Source: Gammaproteobacteria bacterium
GTDB taxonomy: Bacteria > Pseudomonadota > Gammaproteobacteria > GCA-001735895
Length of the DNA stretch: 41,387 bases
Assembly (NCBI GenBank): GCA_024229615.1
Contig: JAAESG010000574.1
Span: forward strand, 1 to 41,387
Direction of reading: 5' to 3'
In this document: positions 24,784-35,072 of the stretch, piece by piece
Layout of the letters: each line of letters opens with the position of its first letter
Numbering within the stretch: the first letter of the stretch is position 1
Program-made: the position numbers and the translations under genes
Notes under the pieces: model-generated
Told to the model about the DNA's origin: nothing
Seen by the model: only the letters and a program-made list of their open reading frames with translations
Database searches by the model: none

Positions 24784-26756
24784 TATTCGAAACTGTAGCC
24801 TGCGGTTAACATGAAATTACGCTCGGGACTGGGTTGATACGCGGCCCCAAAACCAAAATTGGTAATAAAATCTGCATACTCTTCATCTGCCAGGTTATTG
24901 ATCCTAAAGCTTACGTCCCAGGCCTTATTTTGGTAACCAACCCCCGCATTAATCACAGTAACCGAGTCTATTTTATCAGATTGATTAGCGTTATCCCCCT
25001 GGGCATGCATGGGAGAAGTGTAATTCACTTCAAGATAAGTAACGATGAAATTTGTGATTTGATAATCACCCCGTATTTTCACAATTTCATCGGCTACTCC
25101 GGATATGTCATTGCCTTTAAAGACGCCGGACTCAAATTTTGCGTCAACCAGCCCGAGTTCAGTCTTCAGGGTAAAGTCACGACTTATTTGGCTGAGCCAT
25201 GACAACGTCAATCCTTGACGACGGGTTTTATCTAGATTGGTATTTAGTCCAATCGGACCAAAGCCGAAATCTGGGCCCAGCGTAGGATCAAACTCAATTT
25301 CGTCTTGCAGGTCGAGCTGATATATAGATAGAATCACCCACTGATCACCACGGGTTATATCGATGCCGATCTCGAAGGATTCACCAGTTTGGGTGTCGAG
25401 AATCGTCGGCGCTTCGGTTTGTTGAAACTCATCGATCTTCGCGAAACGAAAATTCTCGTCGTAGCGAAACGTTAATCGAGTTTGGTCATCAAGAAGGTAG
25501 GAGAGCCCCAGTTCGGCAACCGTAACATCGTCTTCAACTTCAGTATTAACTTGAGTCGAAAGTGCATCAAGGTAATCAAGGTCATTTTCCAGGCTGGAGC
25601 TACGCATACCAAAAGTCAGTTGTAGCGTTTTGGTTAAATATGGCATGACTTGAAAATATAGGCTGTCGATTTTTTGCTCGCTACTGGATTCTGTGGTGAA
25701 AAACTGATTGGGAATTTCAAGGTCGAAATCGGTTCTTTCCAGATCGATACCGATGACATAGGGCGTGTCGAATCCGGCCCTTATAATGCCTGAAAACTTT
25801 GGGTTGATGGCTTCATGTTTGCGGTCGATAGAACCGTTCTCCGGGCTAGGTGTATCTCGAAAACTTTGTCGTACGTCGGCATCGGTTTCGCGACTCGTCG
25901 CATCGATGCTGAAATTATGCCTGCCAAAACTGCGTTCGTAACCGATACGATAAACGTCGGTGTCCTCGTTTATAAAGTCGTCGACAAACCCGGGATTAAT
26001 CTGTTTTCGATCTTCCTCATACTCGGCTTCTATCAGTGCACCGGGTAGCTCCAACTTGTCTTCGATTTTCTGAACTTCGACGAAAAAGTTATCGTCATCC
26101 CGCGAATATTCCAGCATGCCGTTGAAATTGGAGTTTTCTTCTGCATTGTGGTCACGGTAATGATCGGTCTCGAACTTTTCGGCAGACAGACGATATCCAA
26201 GCGATTCGCTCAATTTCATCGACGAGTTGAACTGGATGCCGCGATAATCGAAGCTGCCGAGCCGAGTGCTGACACGGTGACGACTTTCAGTGGGGCTTTT
26301 GGTGATAATATTTATAACGCCACCGACCGCCTGATCGCCGTAAAGGCTGCCGGCACTGCCGACCAGAACCTCGACGCGCTCGATATCTTTTGGGAATACA
26401 TGATGGATATCGGGTGATGCGGTGTCGCTGTTATTGAGTCGACGGCCATTCACCAGTACCAGGGTGTTAGCATTCGCGGTAGAAGAGAATCCACGCACGC
26501 TGATGTTGGCCTGGGTACCATTGCCGAACAGATCGTCAATTTGCACTCCAGGAATACCTCGCAACAGTTCACTCGTGGTTGTCGCTCCACTCGATTCGAT
26601 CGCTTCGGAAGTCAGCACATAGACCGTGGCGCTGGAATTGTTCTGTGCCTGCTCGGTTCGGGTCGGCGTAATCACGATGGGGCCGAGGTCGGCGAGACTG
26701 GATATCGGCAGCGCTATTGCGCAGACAGTGGTAAGTAATACACGAAAGGATTTCAT
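24783..26756 (-). CDS. btuB: TonB-dependent vitamin B12 receptor, BtuB-like
   Basis: A 657-residue outer-membrane receptor. The signal peptide is MKSFRVLLTTVCAIALPIS..LA, followed by a TonB-box-like stretch GPIVITPTRTE, a plug domain (ELLRGIPGVQIDDLFGNG, VNGRRLNN, VEVLVGSAGSLYGDQAVGGVINI) and a C-terminal beta barrel ending in aromatic Phe-Glu. I take 26756 as the start because the signal peptide begins there and AAGGAGA lies six to seven bases upstream; a longer open frame runs into the riboswitch. The riboswitch upstream and the adenosyltransferase downstream make cobalamin the likely substrate. Confidence 0.92.
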   Translation of the reverse strand: MKSFRVLLTTVCAIALPISSLADLGPIVITPTRTEQAQNNSSATVYVLTSEAIESSGATTTSELLRGIPGVQIDDLFGNGTQANISVRGFSSTANANTLVLVNGRRLNNSDTASPDIHHVFPKDIERVEVLVGSAGSLYGDQAVGGVINIITKSPTESRHRVSTRLGSFDYRGIQFNSSMKLSESLGYRLSAEKFETDHYRDHNAEENSNFNGMLEYSRDDDNFFVEVQKIEDKLELPGALIEAEYEEDRKQINPGFVDDFINEDTDVYRIGYERSFGRHNFSIDATSRETDADVRQSFRDTPSPENGSIDRKHEAINPKFSGIIRAGFDTPYVIGIDLERTDFDLEIPNQFFTTESSSEQKIDSLYFQVMPYLTKTLQLTFGMRSSSLENDLDYLDALSTQVNTEVEDDVTVAELGLSYLLDDQTRLTFRYDENFRFAKIDEFQQTEAPTILDTQTGESFEIGIDITRGDQWVILSIYQLDLQDEIEFDPTLGPDFGFGPIGLNTNLDKTRRQGLTLSWLSQISRDFTLKTELGLVDAKFESGVFKGNDISGVADEIVKIRGDYQITNFIVTYLEVNYTSPMHAQGDNANQSDKIDSVTVINAGVGYQNKAWDVSFRINNLADEEYADFITNFGFGAAYQPSPERNFMLTAGYSFE

Positions 26757-26861
26757 GTGGTTCTCCTTGGAATAGCGAGACACACACAGTTGGCGAGAAG
26801 GATTGTTAACGCGACAAGCTGTGAGAATTACCACCCGTAATTCTGGTCTTGTTGGTTCACT

Positions 26862-26970
26862 TTCAGGCCGGTCTCCGGACTTGGAAGCGATGCTTGGCTT
26901 CTTTACCGTTGCGGGGGCAGTACTCGATTTTCGCGAGATTCCCGATTCTCGTGTTTCCACGCACCTGAAA
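26862..26970 (-). ncRNA. Cobalamin (adenosylcobalamin) riboswitch
   Basis: On the minus strand the leader of the receptor gene contains the core CTGCCCCCGCAACGGTAAAG (26920-26901) and the B12 box AAGTCCGGAGACCGGCC (26882-26866), preceded by the AGGTGC element near 26968-26961. The order and spacing match the cobalamin riboswitch class. A hairpin at 26824-26844 (8-bp stem, loop GGGTG on the RNA) follows and has the position of the kissing-loop hairpin of the expression platform. There is no T-tract before the start codon, so control of translation initiation is more likely than termination. Confidence 0.93.
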
Positions 26971-27068
26971 ACTTGGCGTCATAGTTAGGAATTTTGGCGG
27001 GCTTGTCCAGTCGATTGGGCCGGCATGTCGCGTACAGACACTATTTGCGTCGATTCTCGATCTATCGC

Positions 27069-28673
27069 ATGATCCCAATCTTCTATCACCAACTGCGATA
27101 CGCCGTGCTTAGTTTCAAATCCAGGGCCTGGCAACTGGGGTTGACAGCCTTTTTGCTGGGATTCACTTACCTGTTGAGCCTGACTTCGACGGTGTCGATG
27201 TACGAGTATGATTTGTTTCTCTATACCCTCGGCTTGCAGCCGGCCGATCGTGAGCTTGTCGCAATTACTTCGATTCAGCATGCACCACAATGGAGCCTGA
27301 TACTGGTTTACGGATTAATGCTTGCGGTTTATGTACGCAAGTACACGCGTTCCCGTACCACCGCGCTATCCATTCTGACCGTGGTACTGATCCTGTTCGG
27401 ATTGGTGATGCTGGAACTCATTCTCGCGGTGTTTTTACAGTTTTTCCTGCCGGTCGTGTTCCCGGCACTGGTCATGTTGTTGATGTCGATAACTTACTGG
27501 GTCGTCGGTCTGTATCAGGGTCTGGCCACCCGTTTGCTGGTAGAGCAAAAATCGATTGCCCTCAGCGACGTGCGCGAGCGTATAGGAAAGGGTGATTTAA
27601 GAACCGCACTGACCATGCTCAAGCGTTGCCCCTACAGCGATGATTTGCTGGAAGTTGCCTATGAACTGGGGATGCTGCTCGAGTCGGGCAAGCACTGGGC
27701 GAGCGCACTGAACCTGTATCACTGGTTATCGAAATACGATCCCGGTTTGAGCGACTTTGTCACTCGTGTCGAAGAGATTCGTAGCAACCGCAGCATGTTG
27801 CTGGAACTTGGGAAAACCCCGCCAATAGCCGAGCCCGAAGAACCCGCGATCGGTAATTACCGGCTCATCAAGAAGATTGCCACGGGTTCTACCGCGGTCA
27901 TCTACGAGGCCACCGATACGCGCAGTCACAATCGCGTCGCGCTGAAGGTAATGAGGATACGCAGGGACGAGAAAGTGGAAAGGGAGCGCATCAATCATTG
28001 GCTGCACGAGGCGGAGATCGTGTCTCAGCTCGATCATGACAGTATTGTCAAGATTCACGACGCTGAAATGATCGGTGACAGCGCTTATATTGCGATGGAT
28101 TATATCTCGGGCTACTCGATGTCGTTACGTCTGCGTAAACGTGAGTACCTGACGGTCGGTGAATGCATTCGTATCTCCAAATCGATGTTACGGGCGCTCG
28201 CCGTGGCACATAGTCATGGCGTTATTCACGGCGATATCAAACCGGCAAATATCATGCACGATACGGTTAACAATACTTACATACTGACAGATTTTGGTGC
28301 AGCCTATAGCAAGCGTCGGGAGCGCCATGCCGAAAACATGATTGTCGGCACACCTGCCTATATGTCACCCGAACAACTTGAGGGCAGAAAACTCGATGGA
28401 CGCTCGGATCTGTTTTCGCTGGCGGTGACACTTTATCACCTGCTCACAGGGCAGCAGCCGTTTGCCGGCAGCAGCTTGCCCGAATTGAAGCACAACATCG
28501 TTACCGATGAACCCGATCTGAACCACCTGACACTGCCGGCAGGTATCACCGAGGTGATTATCAAGGCCCTGCAAAAAAAGCCTTATATGCGCTTCGCCGA
28601 TGCCCAGCAAATGCTGACCTCGGTCGAATATTGTGAGAAGCAGCTGTATGATCGGATGCGACAGCAAAACTGA
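27069..28673 (+). CDS. Membrane-bound Ser/Thr protein kinase with a reduced CHASE2-like N-terminus
   Basis: A 534-residue protein from the ATG at 27069; an upstream TTG extension would reach 26994. After TM1 (about 22-40) comes a CHASE2-like start (YDLFLYTLGLQPADRELVAI), then almost at once three transmembrane helices (about 74-150) like those closing CHASE2 domains; the usual large external domain is missing. A helical, TPR-like stretch (about 165-240) leads to a Hanks-type kinase (264-525): glycine loop ATGSTAVIYEA, ATP Lys in VALKVM, catalytic loop HGDIKPANI (Gly replaces Arg of HRD), DFG in TDFGAAY, and GTPAYMSPEQ. No phosphatase or substrate gene is adjacent. Confidence 0.88.
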   Translation: MIPIFYHQLRYAVLSFKSRAWQLGLTAFLLGFTYLLSLTSTVSMYEYDLFLYTLGLQPADRELVAITSIQHAPQWSLILVYGLMLAVYVRKYTRSRTTALSILTVVLILFGLVMLELILAVFLQFFLPVVFPALVMLLMSITYWVVGLYQGLATRLLVEQKSIALSDVRERIGKGDLRTALTMLKRCPYSDDLLEVAYELGMLLESGKHWASALNLYHWLSKYDPGLSDFVTRVEEIRSNRSMLLELGKTPPIAEPEEPAIGNYRLIKKIATGSTAVIYEATDTRSHNRVALKVMRIRRDEKVERERINHWLHEAEIVSQLDHDSIVKIHDAEMIGDSAYIAMDYISGYSMSLRLRKREYLTVGECIRISKSMLRALAVAHSHGVIHGDIKPANIMHDTVNNTYILTDFGAAYSKRRERHAENMIVGTPAYMSPEQLEGRKLDGRSDLFSLAVTLYHLLTGQQPFAGSSLPELKHNIVTDEPDLNHLTLPAGITEVIIKALQKKPYMRFADAQQMLTSVEYCEKQLYDRMRQQN

Positions 28674-28681
28674 AGTTTGGT

Positions 28682-29596
28682 TTATTCTGCCACTACCGGT
28701 GGCGTATCGATGTGCTTGCGGCGTTCCCGCCAGGCGATCAGCATGCCACCTGCGACAATCAGAAATACACCCGGTATGAGTTTTTCAAAGGGCGCTTCAT
28801 CAAAAAATATCCACCCCAGGATAAATGCGAAGGGAATGCCGAAGTATTCATAGGGCGAGAGGCTGGCTGGTCGGGCCAGTCGATAGGCACTGATCAATCC
28901 CAGCACCGCGAACCCGCCTAGCAGCCCCATTGACATCAGCAATAACCAATCTTGCGTTGACTCAACGCCCAGATAACCGGTTGTGGTGAATAAAATTGCG
29001 AGGGAGCCGAATAATGCGCCCACCGATGCATACATATTGATCAATGCGGTTGGAACCGGTTCATCGAAGAGTCGCACACATACCGTCGACAAAGAGTAGC
29101 CCAACGAGGCGCCGATTGGCAGCAAGCTGTAGGGACTGAAGATTTCCGTTCCCGGAGCCATGATGATCAACACTCCGGCAAAGCCGACAAATACGGCCAG
29201 CCAGCGCCACAGGCCGACCTGGTGCTTCAGAATCGGTATCGACAACATGGTAATCAACACCGGGCTGATGTAAGTCAGAGTCGAGGCCGTAGCCAGTTCC
29301 ATCTTGGTAATCGATAGGTAAAAGCAGTATTGCGCGGCGGCGATAAATAGTCCACGAAGCAGGCCAAGCCGCCACTGCCTGATTTTCAACATTCGGCCAC
29401 GGGCGTGCCACTCCTGTGAAAGTGCCAGTACAAGCAGGCTAGGGATCAAACCGAAAACGTTACGAAAACTGGCCAGCTGTTGCACCGGGTAACGGTCCCC
29501 GAGAAACTTTATAATGACGCCCTGCAAGTCAAACAACAGAATTGCGAGCAGCAGGTAAATCACCGCGCGCAAAAAGTGGTTTGAGTCAGGGTGCAT
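28682..29596 (-). CDS. EamA-family (DMT superfamily) transporter
   Basis: About 304 residues with ten predicted transmembrane helices in two EamA repeats, the layout of drug/metabolite exporters. Typical segments are ASFRNVFGLIPSLLVLAL, SLTYISPVLITML-like ASTLTYISPVLITML in the first repeat, and SPYEYFGIPFAFILGWIFFDE in the second. The substrate cannot be told. The start is uncertain: the open frame reaches 29707 but that would overlap the carA promoter; Met at 29596 precedes the first helix directly, and Met at 29629 is the other choice. It converges with the kinase gene. Confidence 0.85.
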   Translation of the reverse strand: MHPDSNHFLRAVIYLLLAILLFDLQGVIIKFLGDRYPVQQLASFRNVFGLIPSLLVLALSQEWHARGRMLKIRQWRLGLLRGLFIAAAQYCFYLSITKMELATASTLTYISPVLITMLSIPILKHQVGLWRWLAVFVGFAGVLIIMAPGTEIFSPYSLLPIGASLGYSLSTVCVRLFDEPVPTALINMYASVGALFGSLAILFTTTGYLGVESTQDWLLLMSMGLLGGFAVLGLISAYRLARPASLSPYEYFGIPFAFILGWIFFDEAPFEKLIPGVFLIVAGGMLIAWRERRKHIDTPPVVAE

Positions 29597-29668
29597 GGAT
29601 TGATTCTCTTTATTATTTCGGGTGGCCATCCTTAAGCGGAGTAATTTAGCAAATTTTTGCAGCAATCG

Positions 29669-29697
29669 TGGACTCATACCGACATTCATCATACAAT
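29669..29697 (+). promoter_or_regulatory. Sigma-70 promoter of carAB
   Basis: TGGACT (29669-29674), a 17-base spacer and TACAAT (29692-29697). Four of six and five of six bases match the consensus. It would produce a leader of about 110 nt before carA. Confidence 0.6.
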
Positions 29698-29711
29698 TTG
29701 CGCTCAAGAAG

Positions 29712-29732
29712 ATGCTGCCTCCGCAGTGTTAA
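29712..29732 (+). CDS. Possible carAB leader peptide
   Basis: A minimal reading frame ATG CTG CCT CCG CAG TGT TAA (Met-Leu-Pro-Pro-Gln-Cys) lies between the carAB promoter and the attenuator-like hairpin. A purine-rich AAGAAG precedes it closely. The two consecutive prolines could slow a ribosome. It may be chance. Confidence 0.25.
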   Translation: MLPPQC

Positions 29733-29750
29733 CGTTTAGTGAATTTCCCG

Positions 29751-29781
29751 ATGGGAGGAACCTGCGGTTCATCCCATTTTT
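29751..29781 (+). terminator. Attenuator-like terminator in the carA leader
   Basis: Arms ATGGGAGGAACC (29751-29762) and GGTTCATCCCAT (29766-29777) pair with one mismatch around a 3-base loop and are followed by a five-base T run (29777-29781), all upstream of the carA start at 29815. CCTCC at 29718-29722 could pair with GGAGG of the left arm and disrupt it. The layout suggests transcription attenuation of carAB. Confidence 0.6.
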
Positions 29782-29814
29782 GTGCGCGCGCATTTTGTTG
29801 AAACTGGAGATTTT

Positions 29815-30960
29815 GTGTACAAACAAGCAATACTGGCCCTGCAGGATGGAACTGTTTTTAATGGCAGGTCGATCGGTGCTGATGGTATTTCAGCTGGCGA
29901 AGTGGTTTTCAATACCGCGATGACCGGTTATCAGGAGATACTCACCGATCCTTCCTACTGTCAGCAACTGATTACCCTGACTTACCCGCATATCGGCAAT
30001 ACCGGTATCAATGATGAAGACGAAGAAGCCGGCAAAATCCATGCAAGCGGTTTGATCATCCGTGACTTGCCTTTACTCGCGAGTAACTGGCGCAGCCAGG
30101 GTGGGCTGCAGCAATACCTTGAAGGTCGCGGGGTGGTTGCGATATCCGATATCGACACGCGTAAACTGACTCGACTTTTGCGCGACAAGGGCGCCCAGTC
30201 TGGCGCGATTATGGCGGGTGACGAGATTTCAGAAGCTAGTGCGCTGGTGGCTGCACGCGGATTTGACGGCCTCGAGGGGTGCGATCTGGCGCAGGTGGTG
30301 ACGACGGAGAAGTCGTACACCTGGACGCAGTCGACCTGGTCGCTTGAGAACGGCTATACAGAAAATACAAATACACCTTACCATGTGGTCGCCTACGACT
30401 ATGGCATCAAGAAAAATATTCTGTGCATGCTGGTAGACCGCGGGGCCCGCGTGACGGTGGTATCCGCGAGAACACCGGCTGAGGAAGTGCTGGCGATGAA
30501 TCCGCATGGTGTTTTTCTTTCCAACGGGCCTGGCGACCCGGAACCCTGTGATTATGCGATTGAGGCGATAGCTAAAATTCTACAAACCGATTTACCGGTG
30601 TTTGGTATTTGCCTGGGTCACCAACTACTGGCGCTCGCCAGTGGCGCCCATTCAGTCAAGATGAAATTTGGACACCATGGCGCCAATCATCCGGTGCAGG
30701 ATCTGGCGACCGGGGTGGTTATGATTACCAGCCAGAACCACGGCTTCGCTGTCGATGAGTCCAGTCTGCCGGATAATTTACAGGCGACACACCGATCGCT
30801 GTTTGACGGCAGCCTGCAGGCCGTGGCCCGCACCGACAAACCGGCTTTCAGCTTTCAGGGCCACCCTGAGGCGAGCCCCGGACCACACGATGTGGCACCG
30901 ATGTTTGACCGTTTTTTTGAAATGATTAGTGCGCATCAGACGCGCTCGGGAACAGTCTGA
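29815..30960 (+). CDS. carA: Carbamoyl-phosphate synthase small subunit CarA
   Basis: A 381-residue glutaminase subunit that supplies ammonia to CarB for carbamoyl phosphate, the shared precursor of arginine and pyrimidines. The N-terminal domain begins [17 protein letters not shown]; the class I amidotransferase triad is visible as Cys in [13 protein letters not shown], with His and Glu in [12 protein letters not shown] chose GTG at 29815 because GGAG stands five bases upstream and the N-terminus matches E. coli CarA; the frame is open further upstream. The stop overlaps the carB ATG by one base (TGATG). Confidence 0.96.
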   Translation: MYKQAILALQDGTVFNGRSIGADGISAGEVVFNTAMTGYQEILTDPSYCQQLITLTYPHIGNTGINDEDEEAGKIHASGLIIRDLPLLASNWRSQGGLQQYLEGRGVVAISDIDTRKLTRLLRDKGAQSGAIMAGDEISEASALVAARGFDGLEGCDLAQVVTTEKSYTWTQSTWSLENGYTENTNTPYHVVAYDYGIKKNILCMLVDRGARVTVVSARTPAEEVLAMNPHGVFLSNGPGDPEPCDYAIEAIAKILQTDLPVFGICLGHQLLALASGAHSVKMKFGHHGANHPVQDLATGVVMITSQNHGFAVDESSLPDNLQATHRSLFDGSLQAVARTDKPAFSFQGHPEASPGPHDVAPMFDRFFEMISAHQTRSGTV

Positions 30961-33900
30961 TGCCAAGACGACAAGATATAAAATCGGTTTTGATTATTGG
31001 CGCAGGGCCGATTGTGATCGGTCAGGCCTGCGAGTTTGACTATTCCGGAGCGCAGGCTTGCAAGGCCCTCAAAGAGGAGGATTTGCGTGTCATTCTGATC
31101 AACTCGAATCCTGCGACAATTATGACCGACCCGGATACTGCGGATGCGGTTTATATCGAACCGATTCACTGGAGCACGGTTGAAAAAATAATTGCCAAGG
31201 AGCGTCCCGACGCATTGCTGCCGACCATGGGCGGACAAACCGCGTTGAACTGTGCGCTCGATCTGGTGCGTGAAGGTGTGTTGCAGAAATACGATGTCGA
31301 AATGATTGGTGCGACGCGCGAAGCTATCGACATGGCCGAAGACCGCGAGCAATTTCGCCAGGCGATGTCGCAAATCGGGTTGAAGACACCGAAGGCCTTC
31401 ATTGCGCACAGCTTCGAGGAGGCCTGGCAGGGGCAGTCACAGATTGGTTTTCCGGTGATCATACGGCCTTCTTTTACGATGGGTGGAAGCGGCGGTGGTA
31501 TCGCTTATAACCGCGACGAATTTGACGAAATCATTCGTCGTGGGTTGGACCTGTCTCCAACCAGCGAAGTATTGATCGAAGCCTCGGTGCTCGGCTGGAA
31601 AGAGTTTGAAATGGAAGTGGTACGCGACAAGAATGACAATTGCATCATCATTTGTTCAATCGAAAACCTCGACCCGATGGGCGTGCATACCGGCGACTCG
31701 ATAACCGTTGCACCGGCTCAGACACTCACCGACAAGGAGTACCAGATCATGCGCAATGCCTCACTCGCGGTGTTGCGCAAGATCGGTGTGGAAACGGGAG
31801 GATCCAACGTACAATTCGCGATCAACCCCGAAAATGGCGAAATGATCATCATCGAGATGAATCCGCGGGTGTCGCGCTCGTCAGCCCTGGCCTCCAAGGC
31901 AACCGGTTTTCCGATTGCCAAAATTGCCGCCAAACTGGCCGTCGGCTATACCCTGGACGAATTGCAAAACGATATTACCGGAGGTGCGACACCGGCTTCA
32001 TTCGAACCCAGCATCGATTACGTTGTAACCAAGATTCCGCGCTTTACCTTTGAAAAATTCCCCCAGGCCGATGATCGCCTGTCAACCCAGATGAAATCGG
32101 TCGGCGAGGTGATGGCGATTGGACGTAATTTCCAGGAGTCATTCCAGAAAGCCTTGCGTGGCCTCGAGACCGGTGCACACGGGCTCGATGAAATTGTCGA
32201 TCAGTCGATGGATCCCGAAGAGCTCGAGGATATGTATCGCACAGAGCTGCGCCTGCCTGGTGCGAAGCGAATCTGGTACCTGGCCGACGCTTTCCGTTCG
32301 GGTTACAGTCTCGAACAGATATTTGAACAAACCGCGATTGACCCCTGGTTCCTGGTACAGATTGAAGATCTGGTGCATATCGAAAAAGGTCTCATTGGCC
32401 GTGATATGGATTCTTTCGACGAGGCTGAAATTCGCGAACTCAAACGCAAGGGTTTTTCGGATCGACGCCTGGCTGACCTGTTAAACTGTGACGAAACTGA
32501 CTTCGGCGAAAAACGCCGTGCTCTCGGCATCAGGCCTGTCTACAAGCGTGTCGACACTTGCGCGGCCGAATTTGCTTCCAGTACCGCCTACCTGTATTCG
32601 AGCTATGACGAAGAGTGCGAGGCCGAGACCACTGAGCGCGAAAAAATTGTCGTACTCGGCGGTGGACCCAATCGCATCGGACAGGGTATCGAGTTTGACT
32701 ATTGTTGCGTTCATGCGGCGATGGCGATGCGTGAAGATGGCTATGAAACCATCATGATCAACTGTAATCCGGAGACGGTGTCTACGGACTACGATACTTC
32801 GGATAGATTGTATTTTGAGCCTCTGACCTACGAGGATGTGCTCGAGATTATTCATCTGGAAAAACCAAAGGGCGTCATCGTGCAGTTCGGTGGTCAGACT
32901 CCTTTGAACCTGGCCAGATCGCTCGAGGACGCCGGAGTGCCAATTATTGGCACCACTCCGGATTCAATAGACCTTGCCGAAGACCGCGAAAGATTTCAGC
33001 AAATGATTCAGAGTCTTGGCTTGTTGCAACCCCCCAATCAGATTGCATTTGACGTCGAATCATCTGCACAACTCGCCGAAAAGGTTGGATTTCCGTTGGT
33101 GGTACGGCCATCTTATGTGCTCGGTGGCCGGGCGATGGAGATTGTTTACGACCAGGATGATCTCACGCGTTACATGAAGGAGGCGGTTAAGGTGAGTCGC
33201 GATTCGCCGGTATTGCTGGATCGTTTCCTCGACGAGGCGGTCGAAGTCGATGTGGATGCGATTTGCGATGGCGATCAGGTTTTGATTGGTGGTTTGATGG
33301 AGCATATAGAGCAGGCCGGGGTGCATTCCGGTGATTCGGCTTGCTCATTGCCACCTTATACCTTGTCGGATGATATCCAGCAGCGCCTGTGTGAGCAGGT
33401 CACCGCGATGGCCAGAGCCTTGAACGTGATTGGGTTGATGAATACGCAGTTTGCAATCAAGGGGGACGAGGTATATATCCTCGAAGTAAACCCGCGTGCG
33501 TCTCGTACCGTGCCGTTTGTATCCAAAGCCACCGGTGTGCCACTGGCCAAAATTGCCGCGCGTTGCATGGTCGGCCAAAGACTTGAGCAGCAGGGAAGGA
33601 CAACCCAGGTCGTGCCCGACTTTGTTTCCGTCAAAGAATCGGTGTTTCCATTTACCAAGTTCCAGGGAGTAGATCCTATCCTCGGTCCAGAAATGAAATC
33701 CACCGGCGAAGTAATGGGCATCGGCAAGAGTTTCGCAGAAGCCTTTGCCAAGGGGATGATCGCTTCCGGCGGCAGAATTCCAAACCCCGGCACTGCTTTT
33801 CTGAGCGTTCGCGAAACCGACAAAAAAGCAATTGTGGATCTGGCGACGGAGCTTCGCGAACGAGGTTTCGATCTGGTTGCCACCGGGGGCACCGCAAAGG

Positions 33901-34172
33901 TTATTCGTGAAGGCGGGGTAGATTGCCAACATGTAAACAAGGTTAAGGAAGGACGCCCGCACATCGTAGATATGATCAAGAACGATGAGATCGTTTTAAT
34001 CGTCAATACCACGGAAGGGCGCTCGGCTATCGCGGATTCATATGCTATTCGACGCGAAGCGTTAATGCATTCGGTCTGCTATACCACTACCCTATCGGGT
34101 GGCAGGGCTACTTGTCAGGCGATGTCTCATCGTGAGATAAAAGAAGTCTATTGCTTACAATCTTTACATTAG
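30960..34172 (+). CDS. carB: Carbamoyl-phosphate synthase large subunit CarB
   Basis: A 1070-residue synthetase built of two homologous ATP-grasp halves, each opening with a PreATP domain ([21 protein letters not shown] and [19 protein letters not shown]) and ending in [18 protein letters not shown] or [18 protein letters not shown]. The C-terminal MGS-like domain (about 935-1070), which binds UMP and ornithine in E. coli, is present ([15 protein letters not shown]). It is full length and coupled to carA. Confidence 0.97.
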   Translation: MPRRQDIKSVLIIGAGPIVIGQACEFDYSGAQACKALKEEDLRVILINSNPATIMTDPDTADAVYIEPIHWSTVEKIIAKERPDALLPTMGGQTALNCALDLVREGVLQKYDVEMIGATREAIDMAEDREQFRQAMSQIGLKTPKAFIAHSFEEAWQGQSQIGFPVIIRPSFTMGGSGGGIAYNRDEFDEIIRRGLDLSPTSEVLIEASVLGWKEFEMEVVRDKNDNCIIICSIENLDPMGVHTGDSITVAPAQTLTDKEYQIMRNASLAVLRKIGVETGGSNVQFAINPENGEMIIIEMNPRVSRSSALASKATGFPIAKIAAKLAVGYTLDELQNDITGGATPASFEPSIDYVVTKIPRFTFEKFPQADDRLSTQMKSVGEVMAIGRNFQESFQKALRGLETGAHGLDEIVDQSMDPEELEDMYRTELRLPGAKRIWYLADAFRSGYSLEQIFEQTAIDPWFLVQIEDLVHIEKGLIGRDMDSFDEAEIRELKRKGFSDRRLADLLNCDETDFGEKRRALGIRPVYKRVDTCAAEFASSTAYLYSSYDEECEAETTEREKIVVLGGGPNRIGQGIEFDYCCVHAAMAMREDGYETIMINCNPETVSTDYDTSDRLYFEPLTYEDVLEIIHLEKPKGVIVQFGGQTPLNLARSLEDAGVPIIGTTPDSIDLAEDRERFQQMIQSLGLLQPPNQIAFDVESSAQLAEKVGFPLVVRPSYVLGGRAMEIVYDQDDLTRYMKEAVKVSRDSPVLLDRFLDEAVEVDVDAICDGDQVLIGGLMEHIEQAGVHSGDSACSLPPYTLSDDIQQRLCEQVTAMARALNVIGLMNTQFAIKGDEVYILEVNPRASRTVPFVSKATGVPLAKIAARCMVGQRLEQQGRTTQVVPDFVSVKESVFPFTKFQGVDPILGPEMKSTGEVMGIGKSFAEAFAKGMIASGGRIPNPGTAFLSVRETDKKAIVDLATELRERGFDLVATGGTAKVIREGGVDCQHVNKVKEGRPHIVDMIKNDEIVLIVNTTEGRSAIADSYAIRREALMHSVCYTTTLSGGRATCQAMSHREIKEVYCLQSLH

Positions 34173-34182
34173 GCCAACACCA

Positions 34183-34659
34183 ATGAATCAAATACCGCTT
34201 ACCGCTGCCGGTGCAGAAAGGCTCAAGCTGGAACTGAAAGAACTCAAGTCGGTCAAGAGACCTGCTGTGATCGAGGCGATTGCGACCGCCAGAGATCATG
34301 GCGACTTGAAAGAAAATGCCGAGTACCATGCGGCGCGCGAAGAACAGGGTTTTATCGAGGGTCGTATCATCGAGCTTGAAGCAGCCCTGTCGAATTCACA
34401 GATTATCGATATCACCAGGCTTAATCAAAGCGGCCGCGTGGTCTTTGGCTGTACCGTGGAACTGCTCGATATGGCGACTGAATCGGAAGTGGTTTATCAA
34501 ATCGTCGGTGATATCGAAGCCGATATAAATGAAAACAGAATCGCGATCAGTTCACCGATTGCGCGTGCCCTGATCGGTAAGGAAGCGGGTGAAGATGCTG
34601 TCGTCGAGGCGCCGGGCGGCACCATGGAATATGAAATTACTGCGGTACGATATGAGTAG
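34183..34659 (+). CDS. greA: Transcription elongation factor GreA
   Basis: A 158-residue factor that enters the RNA polymerase secondary channel and rescues backtracked complexes. The N-terminal coiled coil carries the acidic tip in [20 protein letters not shown], and the C-terminal FKBP-like domain ends [14 protein letters not shown]. The length equals E. coli GreA. It starts ten bases after carB, so it is probably in the carAB operon, an arrangement common in gammaproteobacteria. It shares its target site with the DksA encoded at 4391. Confidence 0.96.
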   Translation: MNQIPLTAAGAERLKLELKELKSVKRPAVIEAIATARDHGDLKENAEYHAAREEQGFIEGRIIELEAALSNSQIIDITRLNQSGRVVFGCTVELLDMATESEVVYQIVGDIEADINENRIAISSPIARALIGKEAGEDAVVEAPGGTMEYEITAVRYE

Positions 34660-34661
34660 GT

Positions 34662-34970
34662 TCAGATAGCTGCAACGGAGGCAAAACGATTGATCTCCAG
34701 GTTGCAGCGGTAAATGACGATGACATTTCCGATCCTCTCGATCAGTTCAGCTTGATGCTGGTCACAGATAAGTTTGCTGAGTTCACGTTTTTCTGATTTG
34801 TCCAACCCCGGGATACGTAACTTTAATAATTCGTGATGATTGAGTGCCCCATCGATTTCATTGTGCAGGTTGTCGCTCAGGCCTTTTTGTCCGATGGTGA
34901 CAACCGGTTTCAATTTGAGTCGGTGACCTTCGGCGCGCAAACGCTTGATCTGTGCACTGCTTAGTCCCAT
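34662..34970 (-). CDS. yhbY: YhbY-family ribosome assembly RNA-binding protein
   Basis: A 102-residue CRM-domain protein that binds pre-50S particles in E. coli. The N-terminus LSSAQIKRLRAEGHRLKLKP, the VVTIGQKGLSDN loop (GxxG-type RNA-binding element) and the ELIKLRI-like HHELLKLRIPG segment are typical. It is divergent from rlmE, as in many gammaproteobacteria, and its stop is three bases from that of greA. Confidence 0.94.
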   Translation of the reverse strand: MGLSSAQIKRLRAEGHRLKLKPVVTIGQKGLSDNLHNEIDGALNHHELLKLRIPGLDKSEKRELSKLICDQHQAELIERIGNVIVIYRCNLEINRFASVAAI

Positions 34971-35072
34971 ACCACTGCAATCTCAAGTTTGAAAGCGCGC
35001 ATGTTATCACAGCAAAGCAGAGAACTACGCGAAGATTGCCTGGGGGTAACCGCTTGATGCAGACTGTTGGTT

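Noticed and set aside
26757-26960. Longer N-terminus for the BtuB-like receptor
   Set aside because: The extension reads through the riboswitch and destroys the signal peptide position; the ATG at 26756 has a strong ribosome-binding site.
33345-34012. Two long minus-strand frames inside carB
   Set aside because: Both are shadows of the conserved second half of carB; no family features are seen.
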